Assembly: GCF_027568475.1 (NCBI RefSeq)
Contig: NZ_JANKZG010000002.1
Span: 124,001-188,000, forward strand
Length of the DNA stretch: 64,000 bases
Source of the DNA: Acinetobacter sp. HY1485
GTDB lineage: Bacteria > Pseudomonadota > Gammaproteobacteria > Pseudomonadales > Moraxellaceae
Reading direction: 5' to 3'
The number at the start of each line of letters is the position of its first letter. Positions within the stretch are counted from its first letter, which is position 1. Position numbers and translations under genes: made by a program. Positions 26,379 to 33,534 of the stretch are shown in pieces. Under the pieces are notes generated by a model. The model had not been told where the DNA came from, made no database searches, and saw only the letters and a program-made list of their open reading frames with translations.

Positions 26379-28790
26379 TTACCCTATATGCGTAAATACT
26401 TGCTCATTAAACACATACATAGGGATAGCCTTAGCCTGTCCATCAATCCCCCGAATAAGTTTAGTTGCCTTATCGTTGTTTAAATGGTCTAGCCACCCAT
26501 ACGCTTTAAGTACCTTTGCCACTTGCTTAGGGTTAAAGCCTTGGCAGATTTCCTTTTTAAACTGCTCAGGGAATACCAGGTACTTCTTCTCATTGCCCTC
26601 TATCTTCCAATACCCCACACGATTAATAATACGTTCAGGTCTATCAGGGTCAGGCGTAATACACTCAAAACGGCTCGCCCCATGTGCTTCAAAGAACGCT
26701 TTAACGTGGTTGAGTATCTCTCGTTCTTCAAAGTTGCCTACATGGTCAAAACCGCCTAACCATTCATTAAAGACTTGCTGTACGGCTTTAAACGCTGTGC
26801 CACATTGCCACCCTGTAATGTCGGCTTGTGTCGCAAGTTCTCCTGCAACGGCTACCAATGCAAAATGGTGAGCTACACGCTTAATATGTCCTTGTGGTTG
26901 ATCATGGGCAAGTGCTTCACTGTACTGCTGTAACAAGTCCTGTGCCTGCTCTGTTTGCTCTGCCTTATGATGGGTCAGGTATTCAAGCCACGCTTCGCCT
27001 GCTGTACCGTAATGAGTGTTTGCACGGTTCACAATCTCCATTGATTGCTTTGCCCCACTGTCTGCAAAATCTAGCCCATCAAATACCCCATACGGTGATG
27101 CGTCTATATCAATATCAGCAAGGCGGACTTCTTGACCTAGTTTGGTTTTTTGTCCTTGCTCTTGCATGATTTCTTTAAGGCTCTTTTCACCACTCGATAA
27201 AAAGATGAGTTGCCATTTATGTGTGGGCTTGGCTGTGATGTTGCGTGTTAATCGGGCTTTACTCTCACCATTGGCAAGCATATAGATGATGTTGCCTAAT
27301 TCTTTAGGATTGGGTATTTCTCCAATTTCATCCAACACAATAAAGCTATCATTGTGCATATACGCCGTATGTTCTAAGGCATTGCCTGTTGCTCGCCAAG
27401 TGCGATAAAACTGTGATGGTTTGCCCCATACAGAACACGCCACATATAACGCCGTACTTTTACCTTTAGACGAACCACCACGGATATGAAAGCCACCACC
27501 TTTAAGGTTAAGTGGTGCAAGTAACTGCCCTGCAAACGCTGTACATAATGCAAATACAAGTTTGCTATGCCCTGCAATGGTTTTAGATACTTGGTCTTGC
27601 CATAGCTGTAAGGTGCTTTGCGTTTGGTAACGGTTATCTAAGCCATGGTTTGCCTGATAAACAATCAGCTCGTTACTTTGACCAATCTGTTTATGAGGCA
27701 GAATGAATACATCATCATGCCACCCCACACGTTCTACACATGAGGCAATATTCTCTGCCTTGTATGCAATTAAATAGCACTGCAATAAATCCCTAGCACG
27801 TCTATTAGGGGCGATATTTACCCCTTGATAGGCTAAGGCTTTGCGGAGGTCTGCCCCATCTGTTTGAAATAGCTCTCTAGATAAGGCTTGAGTATGCTTC
27901 ACACCGCCGTCATCATGCCATTCAAGCAATACACCCCAATTATTACTGGTGTTGTCTCTTGTCTTGGCTAGAACCAAAATAGGGCTTGAGATATAGCGTT
28001 TATATTCATTCTCGTTCTTGTCTGTTTCTATAAAGAAAATACCATCTTTAAGGATATGAAATACGCCGTTTTCCCAACGCATTGGCTTGGCTAAATGCCC
28101 TTTAGGTAATAGATCTATTTCAGGCAGTAAGTCTATCGCTTCATGGATAAAGGCATAAACTTCTTCCGCATCATCTTCCTTATTCAGCTCAGTTAAAAAC
28201 TCACTTTCACCCACTTGGGTATGTTGGTTTAACAGCCGTACAGCCGTCTTTTGTTCTAGCTGTTGGTATGCCTCTAGCTCGATGTTTTCGGGGCGTACAG
28301 GCATATACAGCTTGTTGTAGCCTGCATCAGATAATTGATTAATTACGGCGTGTATCTGCTCAAAATCAAAAGGCTTTAACACGGCGTTACGGCATAGGTG
28401 AGGCAATGGCACAAGCACCACAGGCACACCACTAGAAGCCACTTTAAAAAACACCTCTAGGTTATGGGTAATGATGATGGGTTTATCTTTTTTAAGCTCA
28501 CCCAAATAAGCAAAACCCCGAGCAATCCCATAAGGCACAATTGCCACAGGTTTAGCATGTTGCAATACAGCACATTGCACAACTTGTAGCTGTCCATCAA
28601 CCAATGGAAGCACCACAGGGCAATCATAGTTAATGCCGTTTAGCTCCACATTGGTATCGCCGTATAGAGGCTTTTGAGGGTTACCATATTGCAAGGTTAA
28701 AGCATGTTTTGATGGGTCGATTTGCACACACTGTGCTATAATTTGCTCAGGGTGTTCTATCTCTGTGATAGGGGCTTCTTGGTCGTTCAT
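26379..28790 (-). CDS. DUF927 domain ATPase, probable replication helicase of the element
   Basis: Encodes 803 aa. The DUF927 core lies at about 240-560 with Walker A GGSSKGKST at 438-446, Walker B FIVLDE at 483-488, and a sensor-like LIFLSSGE at 529-536. The N-terminal 200 residues contain a Toprim-like but degenerate region (GVPVVLVPLP, near 121-130). The C-terminal 200 residues are a probable DNA-binding tail. DUF927 proteins are found in satellites and plasmids in the place of the P4 alpha primase-helicase. Its ATG overlaps the preceding stop (ATGA) and its stop abuts the iterons, so it most likely initiates element replication. Confidence 0.82.
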   Translation of the reverse strand: MNDQEAPITEIEHPEQIIAQCVQIDPSKHALTLQYGNPQKPLYGDTNVELNGINYDCPVVLPLVDGQLQVVQCAVLQHAKPVAIVPYGIARGFAYLGELKKDKPIIITHNLEVFFKVASSGVPVVLVPLPHLCRNAVLKPFDFEQIHAVINQLSDAGYNKLYMPVRPENIELEAYQQLEQKTAVRLLNQHTQVGESEFLTELNKEDDAEEVYAFIHEAIDLLPEIDLLPKGHLAKPMRWENGVFHILKDGIFFIETDKNENEYKRYISSPILVLAKTRDNTSNNWGVLLEWHDDGGVKHTQALSRELFQTDGADLRKALAYQGVNIAPNRRARDLLQCYLIAYKAENIASCVERVGWHDDVFILPHKQIGQSNELIVYQANHGLDNRYQTQSTLQLWQDQVSKTIAGHSKLVFALCTAFAGQLLAPLNLKGGGFHIRGGSSKGKSTALYVACSVWGKPSQFYRTWRATGNALEHTAYMHNDSFIVLDEIGEIPNPKELGNIIYMLANGESKARLTRNITAKPTHKWQLIFLSSGEKSLKEIMQEQGQKTKLGQEVRLADIDIDASPYGVFDGLDFADSGAKQSMEIVNRANTHYGTAGEAWLEYLTHHKAEQTEQAQDLLQQYSEALAHDQPQGHIKRVAHHFALVAVAGELATQADITGWQCGTAFKAVQQVFNEWLGGFDHVGNFEEREILNHVKAFFEAHGASRFECITPDPDRPERIINRVGYWKIEGNEKKYLVFPEQFKKEICQGFNPKQVAKVLKAYGWLDHLNNDKATKLIRGIDGQAKAIPMYVFNEQVFTHIG

Positions 28791-29059
28791 GCTTGCCCCT
28801 CATCTTCTAATTCTTTCTTATACGCATGTGCTTCATTAACGTGATGTTGCTCTCGTTCTTCGGCAATAAACTCATACATCTCAAGTATCTTTTCTAATGT
28901 CTTAAAACGATACTGGCTAGATGGGGCTATCTCTGCCACTTCTTTTTTGAGTTCGCCCAAGCGTTTACGCACATCTGTTAAAGCAATGCTTAACCATTCA
29001 AGGTCTGCTTGTGCAAGGGTCGCCATATCGTACATATCAAGGGAATTATACTGCTTCAT
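28787..29059 (-). CDS. Small element protein, paralogue of the next gene
   Basis: Encodes 90 aa from the ATG at 29059, which has GGGGAG 8 nt upstream; a start at 29098 would overlap the preceding gene by 38 bp. Mostly helical and charged, possibly coiled coil. It shares with the adjacent 96-aa protein the pattern TLExxLxxYExxAxxRxxxH and a similar preceding helix (DVRKRLGELKKEVAEIAP). Stop overlaps the ATPase start. No known family recognised; role unknown, perhaps replication or packaging accessory. Confidence 0.7.
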   Translation of the reverse strand: MKQYNSLDMYDMATLAQADLEWLSIALTDVRKRLGELKKEVAEIAPSSQYRFKTLEKILEMYEFIAEEREQHHVNEAHAYKKELEDEGQA

Positions 29060-29060
29060 G

Positions 29061-29351
29061 TTAGATGCTCCCCTCTTGTGTCGCTTCGTAGTCGGCATCG
29101 TACTTATTTTCTAATTCTTGGTAATGGTCACAGCGTACATCTGCAAATTGCTCATAAATATCTAACATACGCTCTAAGGTTAAAAAGTGCATATCGAGCT
29201 GAGGATTTACATGGGTTACAGTGCGTTTAAGTGTGCTGATACGGCTTTGAACGTCAATTATCGCCGTGTGTAAGAGGTTTAAATCTGTTTTGAATGATGC
29301 GTGAACGTCAGCTAAATCGTTAGCAGTATAAGTTTTATTTTGTTTAGGCAT
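29061..29351 (-). CDS. Small element protein, tandem paralogue
   Basis: Encodes 96 aa, helical, with TLERMLDIYEQFADVRCDHYQ aligning to TLEKILEMYEFIAEEREQHH of the downstream gene. The two are probably products of tandem duplication. Its start overlaps the end of the Icd-like gene by 8 bp, so translation may be coupled. Function unknown. Confidence 0.7.
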   Translation of the reverse strand: MPKQNKTYTANDLADVHASFKTDLNLLHTAIIDVQSRISTLKRTVTHVNPQLDMHFLTLERMLDIYEQFADVRCDHYQELENKYDADYEATQEGSI

Positions 29352-30048
29352 GATTATGCACTCCTAGTAGTTCAGGAGCTTTGCCAATTACGACCAAGTA
29401 ACTTTGGTGGCAAAGCTGTAAAGGGTTGGTCGACAGGCCTACTAGGTTACCTGCACACTCGAAAGTGTCCCTCCACAGCTTCGCCGTAATGATATGCGAA
29501 CGCATAGAAGTGTTACGTACAAAAAAAGCCCTTGCGGACTGTACGCCTAGTAAGAAATCATAGCCGACCAAAGCTAACTTTAAGATTTTGCTTAAAGCAC
29601 GGCTAGGATAATAGCTGCTGCATAACTTTGCAATAGGTTTATGATTAGACGCTTCCCCCAATGGGGTAAATGGTGCTTCCATCATCGGTGTAAACGACTT
29701 TTCCGTCATTGGTGTAAAGCCCCCAACCTCAGTTTGAGGATAGACCTTTTCCTCAATTTGAGGAGATACCCCTAAGAGATTGATATTCTCTGTTTCCTCA
29801 ATTTGAGTAAACGTCTGTAAGTGTTTGATATTTTCGGAATCCTCCATTGGAGGAAGTTGAGTTTTAATATCCTCAGCTTGAGGACATCCAACCATCATTG
29901 GTGGTTCGACCCCCATTGGGGGTTGTATCTGTTCCATCAATCGGTGGGATAGGTATGTAGGTACAGGTTTTAAATCTAACCCATTAATACGCTCAGACTT
30001 GCTCACATTGTTGTTTTTAAAGGTGAATCCAAAAGTGGTTTTAGTCAT
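29344..30048 (-). CDS. Ash/Icd-like phage protein with repeat-rich N-terminus
   Basis: Encodes 234 aa. Residues about 25-140 are a string of short units of the type PQIEE, PPMED, TPMME, PLGEA every 7-15 residues. The C-terminal 90 residues read SARAFFVRNTSMRSH, then AGNLVGLSTNPLQL, resembling the Ash/Icd-like (P1 Icd, P4 Ash) family of phage immunity regions. In P1 icd is translationally tied to an antirepressor and controlled by C4 antisense RNA; here a Bro-N antirepressor-like gene lies two genes upstream. The repeats encode DNA palindromes, so the sequence may serve DNA or RNA functions as well. Family call is moderate. Confidence 0.6.
   Translation of the reverse strand: MTKTTFGFTFKNNNVSKSERINGLDLKPVPTYLSHRLMEQIQPPMGVEPPMMVGCPQAEDIKTQLPPMEDSENIKHLQTFTQIEETENINLLGVSPQIEEKVYPQTEVGGFTPMTEKSFTPMMEAPFTPLGEASNHKPIAKLCSSYYPSRALSKILKLALVGYDFLLGVQSARAFFVRNTSMRSHIITAKLWRDTFECAGNLVGLSTNPLQLCHQSYLVVIGKAPELLGVHNHA
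29377..29468 (-). ncRNA. Candidate C4-like structured antisense RNA
   Basis: On the minus-strand transcript two hairpins stand out: ACACT-TTCG-AGTGT (29455-29468) and a perfect 10-bp stem AGCTTTGCCA/TGGCAAAGCT (29377-29386 with 29408-29417) that encloses a nested ACCAA/TTGGT. They overlap the most conserved part of the Icd-like reading frame. C4 RNAs of P1/P7-like phages are two-hairpin antisense RNAs next to icd/ant. The analogy is inferred; no covariance search was possible. Confidence 0.35.
29656..29946. repeat. Array of 11 palindromic units with covarying arms
   Basis: Centres near 29661, 29684, 29708, 29733, 29757, 29802, 29847, 29877, 29898, 29916 and 29940, typically 18-25 bp or about 45 bp apart. 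Seven are perfect palindromes of different sequence: CCCCAATGGGG, CCTCAGTTTGAGG (with a 3-bp centre), CCTCAATTTGAGG, CTCAATTTGAG, CCTCCATTGGAGG, CCTCAGCTTGAGG (centre GCT) and CCCCCATTGGGGG. The others are imperfect. Both arms change together, which suggests selection for dyad symmetry. They lie inside the Icd-like gene. Confidence 0.75.
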
Positions 30049-30057
30049 ATCTTCACT

Positions 30058-30426
30058 CTACTGCACAAGATTGATATTGATGTTTGGATTGATTAAAACT
30101 CCATCGTTGGATAGCCCGACCTTTTGGCGGTTATCCAGTAGTTCTAACAAGCGTTGTTCTGCATCTTCAATGCTCATGCCTAAATGCTTGGCAACGTCCT
30201 CTAGGCGGTACATCGGTTCGCCGTCATCGGTGTAACCACTTGGCGGTGGTAGTAGCTTCATCTCTTTGGCTTTAGCGTCCATTTCTGCCTTAATATGCTC
30301 AGGCGTGTAGTGCATCGTTAAAAGAAATGCCTGTTCTGTTATTGGGTGCTTATCGCCGTACTGCTCTACCATTGCCTTGTAGTGGTCAAAGGCTTTGAAA
30401 AACTCAGGGTTTACATGCTTAGTCAT
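30058..30426 (-). CDS. Hypothetical element protein with a possible HTH
   Basis: Encodes 122 aa from the ATG at 30426 (MTKHVNPEFF); an alternative start six codons upstream lies deeper in the Bro-N gene. AGGGG lies about 8 nt before the ATG. The C-terminal half contains YRLEDVAKHLGMSIEDAEQRL, which resembles a helix-turn-helix. It overlaps the end of the Bro-N gene by 8 bp. No family recognised. Confidence 0.7.
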   Translation of the reverse strand: MTKHVNPEFFKAFDHYKAMVEQYGDKHPITEQAFLLTMHYTPEHIKAEMDAKAKEMKLLPPPSGYTDDGEPMYRLEDVAKHLGMSIEDAEQRLLELLDNRQKVGLSNDGVLINPNININLVQ

Positions 30427-30928
30427 TGGTATACCCCTGATCAAAACTTAACTGTAAATTAGCCTTGCATGTGTTGATACGTAAGGCATTTAAACGCTTT
30501 TCTTGCTTTCTTCTGTGCATACCATGACTATGAAATGTACCTTTTTCTTTAGATACTTTTTCTTGCATGTGGAGGCGGTTTAATTCTTCGTATGCTGTCT
30601 GACGTGCTGAGTAAGACCCTGTTTTGCGAATAGATGGTAATACCTCTGCAAATACCCAATTTTGAAAGCTCAGGGCTTCGGGTTTGGTACTTCTAAATAC
30701 AATACGGTATAGGTTTTCTTCACTAATGAAAGTGAGCTTTTGAGTACCGCCAATCGTAGGGGTACACAAAACATGTGTCCCCTTTGGATTTAACTTGAAG
30801 CGACTTGCATTGGGTCTTTTGATATCCAGTGCCTTACATACATCAGCTAGGCAAAATAAAGGCTCGTTACGTTTATCAAAAGCAAGGCGTACGTTTTGAT
30901 CTTTAAAGTTATAGGTTGATAGGTTCAT
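30419..30928 (-). CDS. Bro-N domain antirepressor-like protein
   Basis: Encodes 169 aa. Residues about 5-105 match the Bro-N fold found in phage antirepressors and baculovirus BRO proteins: VRLAFDKRNEPLFCLADVC, KGTHVLCTPTIGGTQKLTFISEENLYRIVFRSTKPEA, FQNWVFAEVLPSIRKTGSY. The C-terminal tail is basic and differs from KilA-C/ANT domains. Start overlaps the preceding HTH gene stop (ATGA). Probably regulates entry into the replication programme of the element, perhaps by countering a helper-phage or own repressor. Confidence 0.85.
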   Translation of the reverse strand: MNLSTYNFKDQNVRLAFDKRNEPLFCLADVCKALDIKRPNASRFKLNPKGTHVLCTPTIGGTQKLTFISEENLYRIVFRSTKPEALSFQNWVFAEVLPSIRKTGSYSARQTAYEELNRLHMQEKVSKEKGTFHSHGMHRRKQEKRLNALRINTCKANLQLSFDQGYTND

Positions 30929-31140
30929 GCCATAGCCTCCGCTAGCTCATAACGTGCATGTGAGCCTTTATTTTTGGTATTGGATTCTTTATGGGTAACA
31001 ACGTCATAGCCTGCCTTACGCAAGCGATTAACCACCGCACTTAAACGGTAGCAACTAAAAAGGTTTATGGCTTGGGCTTGAGTTAAAGACTTACCCTGTT
31101 GCAGATATGCAAGGACTTGAGCTTGATGATTAGTAACCAT
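30925..31140 (-). CDS. Small helix-turn-helix protein (HTH_39-like)
   Basis: Encodes 71 aa: QAQVLAYLQQGKSLTQAQAI followed by NLFSCYRLSAVVNRLRKAGYDV, the pattern of the short winged-HTH proteins seen in many prophages and satellites. Lies 2 bp after alpA and overlaps the Bro-N start. Likely a DNA-binding regulator; its target is unknown. Confidence 0.8.
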   Translation of the reverse strand: MVTNHQAQVLAYLQQGKSLTQAQAINLFSCYRLSAVVNRLRKAGYDVVTHKESNTKNKGSHARYELAEAMA

Positions 31141-31142
31141 GA

Positions 31143-31415
31143 TTAAGCCTCCGCCTTTGCTTCAATCCACTCTAAAACCTCATTCGCTCGCCATACAGTG
31201 ACATTACCGCTTAGACGTATTGGCTTAGGGAATTTCCCATCTTTAACCCAACTCCATAGGGTTTTTTCAGAAATAGGAAGCAAGCCTGTACGCTGTGGCT
31301 TGGCACGGACTAGGCGTTTTTTGCCTTGATTGATACCGCTTTTATAGACGTGGACTTTCTCGGCTGTTGCCGATGATGATGTGATTTGTTTAGCTCTAAA
31401 GTATTGGGGTTGCAT
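31143..31415 (-). CDS. alpA: AlpA-like transcriptional regulator
   Basis: Encodes 90 aa. The C-terminal 45 residues are an AlpA/MerR-type winged helix: LLPISEKTLWSWVKDGKFPKP, IRLSGNVTVWRANEVLEWIEA. The N-terminal 40 residues are a basic extension (KSGINQGKKRLVRAKPQR) not present in typical 65-70-aa AlpA. AlpA proteins activate excision and early genes of P4-like and CP4 elements. The start codon lies in one arm of a perfect inverted repeat and no strong ribosome site is visible, so its own expression may be controlled there. Confidence 0.82.
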   Translation of the reverse strand: MQPQYFRAKQITSSSATAEKVHVYKSGINQGKKRLVRAKPQRTGLLPISEKTLWSWVKDGKFPKPIRLSGNVTVWRANEVLEWIEAKAEA

Positions 31416-31452
31416 ACTGCACCGTTTGTATTCTTTGTTGGTGTGTGCAGTA
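31413..31452. promoter_or_regulatory. Perfect inverted repeat over the alpA start codon
   Basis: CATACTGCAC (31413-31422) and GTGCAGTATG (31443-31452) are perfect 10-bp arms 20 bp apart. The left arm contains the complement of the alpA ATG. It can act as an operator half-site pair or, in the mRNA, as a hairpin that hides the start codon. Confidence 0.7.
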
Positions 31453-31504
31453 TGTTTATGTTTTTTATAGTTATAAAATCAGTTGCAAGCTCAAATCTTT
31501 TAAT

Positions 31505-31570
31505 GCTAGCTTTAAGATTTTATAGCTAGCAATAAATGTTTAATGCTAGCTATTAGCGATAGTTGCTAGC
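31505..31570. repeat. GCTAGC array with exact 20-bp period
   Basis: Four GCTAGC palindromes start at 31505, 31525, 31545 and 31565, that is, exactly every 20 bp. A near-copy GCAAGC lies at 31483. The array fills the gap between the 196-aa gene and alpA, upstream of alpA. It looks like a cooperative operator. Confidence 0.75.
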
Positions 31571-31571
31571 A

Positions 31572-32162
31572 CTAAGCACTAAGCTTTTTATCATACTTAC
31601 TTATATGACGAGTTATCATATTAAAAGAAATATTCTCTACCAAATCGTTATAAATGACATGATTGGCAAAGTTATTATATTTTCCTCTCCCTTCGTTTTT
31701 CCAATTACCTTTATCCCAAAGCTTTTCAAGTTTTTTTAACTCATTAATTTTACTTTCATTCTGATGTCTATCATGTGATTTTGATGCATACACAGATTTA
31801 AATAGTTTGTTATGCCGAATAGTTTCACTTTTATGCATGATATCAGCCAAGCTAGCGATAGCTCGGCTAATTACTGAGCCTTTTTCTATTTCTTCTATTT
31901 GATCTAAAGTAGAAAACGCTAGAGAATACAGATTAATAATTTGGTTGAGTCTTTTACTATTACTTCGTGTTTTTTCAGATACGCCCACTATTTTAAAGAG
32001 CTCAATAAATTCCTCTAGCGTTATTTCTCTTTTTAATTTTTCTTTTACGTGTAATTCTATTAAAAATTTATGTATTTTTGCCTGCTCAAGCATTTCTTTT
32101 CTCAACTTCTCTCCATTTTCTTTGCCAATAGAGTCAAAAGTTAGAATTTCATTTACAGCCAT
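31572..32162 (-). CDS. Unknown element protein between integrase and alpA
   Basis: Encodes 196 aa from the ATG at 32162, chosen because GGAGG lies 6 nt upstream; the in-frame GTG four codons earlier lacks such a site. Highly charged and helical (LKREITLEEFIELFKIVGVSE could be an HTH), C-terminus KNEGRGKYNNFANHVIYNDLV. It is AT-rich compared with the rest of the element. The position is a typical cargo site of satellites, where defence genes or repressors occur. No catalytic motif is recognised. Confidence 0.75.
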   Translation of the reverse strand: MAVNEILTFDSIGKENGEKLRKEMLEQAKIHKFLIELHVKEKLKREITLEEFIELFKIVGVSEKTRSNSKRLNQIINLYSLAFSTLDQIEEIEKGSVISRAIASLADIMHKSETIRHNKLFKSVYASKSHDRHQNESKINELKKLEKLWDKGNWKNEGRGKYNNFANHVIYNDLVENISFNMITRHISKYDKKLSA

Positions 32163-32280
32163 ATCGCCTCCCACAGCACCCCAATAAAGGTACTAGATCG
32201 GCACATTGGGTATGTGTTTTCGGTAGCGAACCTAGACCTAGCACAGTCATTATATCAGCTTGCTAGGTTATTGCATGTAA

Positions 32281-33408
32281 TTACAACTTAGGTTTATTTG
32301 CCTGATTTATACGGTCTGCCAACTCTGTAGCAGTGGGGTTGTAATAACGCATTAGCATAGATATATCTTTATGCCCTGATACCTTTGCCAAGTCATGCAC
32401 AGGTAGCCACTGAGCTAAACGAGTACATGCCTCATGCCGTGTATCGTGAAAGCGTAAATCTTGTATGCCTAGCTCTTTTATTCTTTTGGTAAACCCTGTT
32501 GATAGGGCATCAGCTTTGATGGTCATCACCTGAATATCGTTTATACCTTTCATCAGTGCCAACAGCTCTACAGCCCGATGCGATAGAGGTACTCGTCTTG
32601 CTGTACCGTTTTTGGTGTCAGGTAATAAAACATGATCTTTAAATACGTTATCCCATGTTAAACCTGTTATTTCCCCTGCTCTCATGGCTGTTTCTAGGGC
32701 AAACATAAACGCCCATGCGGTTTGTTGTCTTTTATTGAGTGGGGTGAATGTTCCATCATAAGCATAAGAGGTTAAAATCTTCTGTACCTCTAAATCTGTG
32801 ATACGCCGTTCTCGATGGGGGTTGTCTTTGGGCTTGTCTACTTCTGCCAATGGGCTAGTTTTAATTATTCTTAACTCTCGTAAAGCATAACGAAAAACAC
32901 CACCTAATAACTGCATTTCACGACTTACAGAAGAACCCTGCACATGCTTGAGCCGTTCATTTCTAAAGTAAATCATATCTATCTGATCTAGGCTCTCTAC
33001 AGGCTTTACCATTAATCTAGGAAAGTCTGCCATGATTTTATTCAGGCGGATTGTTTCCCATCTTGCCCCTTTATGCCGAGGCACAATCTCACAAATATAG
33101 CTGTTAATTAACTCTGCAAAACTCATGCTCGCAAGTTGTTTTATTTTATCGGCTTGTTTCTTTTGAGTGGGTGTCATGCCAGTAGCAAGCATGGCTTTAA
33201 CTTCGTCACGTTTTAATCGTGCTTCTTTTATAGAAAGGTTGGGATAACTCCCTAACGTCACTGTGCCTTTTTTACCTTCAAAGGTATAAAGGACTTTCCA
33301 TACTTTCTTACCTGTGGGCGATGTAAACAAATACAGCATATCGCCGTCACATTTCTTAATCAGTTTATCTGCAGGCTTAATTGCCTCTACCTGTTGCTTT
33401 GTTAGCAT
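32281..33408 (-). CDS. int: Tyrosine recombinase integrase (P4 family)
   Basis: Encodes 375 aa. N-terminal DUF4102 arm-binding domain (about 1-85), SAM-like core-binding domain (about 95-190), catalytic domain with R243 in ETAMRAGE, K266, HDTRH at 321-325 (H321, R324), H346 in SGHKD and Tyr355 in MRYYNP. It catalyses integration into the tRNA-Leu 3' end. The gene starts 126 bp from the right repeat, with putative arm sites between. No frameshift, so the element may still be able to excise. Confidence 0.95.
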   Translation of the reverse strand: MLTKQQVEAIKPADKLIKKCDGDMLYLFTSPTGKKVWKVLYTFEGKKGTVTLGSYPNLSIKEARLKRDEVKAMLATGMTPTQKKQADKIKQLASMSFAELINSYICEIVPRHKGARWETIRLNKIMADFPRLMVKPVESLDQIDMIYFRNERLKHVQGSSVSREMQLLGGVFRYALRELRIIKTSPLAEVDKPKDNPHRERRITDLEVQKILTSYAYDGTFTPLNKRQQTAWAFMFALETAMRAGEITGLTWDNVFKDHVLLPDTKNGTARRVPLSHRAVELLALMKGINDIQVMTIKADALSTGFTKRIKELGIQDLRFHDTRHEACTRLAQWLPVHDLAKVSGHKDISMLMRYYNPTATELADRINQANKPKL

Positions 33409-33433
33409 TTAACCACTCACCTATACAGCTTAA

Positions 33434-33490
33434 AGAGGTTAAAACTAATGATATGGAGGTTAGAAAAACTTAACCTCTCATTTAACCTCC
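33434..33490. promoter_or_regulatory. Putative integrase arm-type sites
   Basis: Four copies of a GAGGTTA-type heptamer: AGAGGTTAA at 33434-33442, GAGGTTA at 33456-33462, TAACCTCT at 33471-33478 and TAACCTCC at 33483-33490. Two similar sites lie near the left end (25085, 25097). They flank the int promoter and attR. Confidence 0.55.
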
Positions 33491-33534
33491 CATTATTGGG
33501 TGTTTCTAGGTTATTGCATTACATTCCTACAGGC

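Noticed and set aside
29656-29946. The palindrome array as a CRISPR array
   Set aside because: Units are short, unequal in sequence, lie within an open frame and have no constant repeat or cas genes nearby.
31945-32187. An 80-codon plus-strand frame opposite the 196-aa element gene
   Set aside because: Fully antisense to a gene with a strong ribosome site; Ser/Phe/Leu-rich as expected for a shadow of a Lys/Glu-rich protein.
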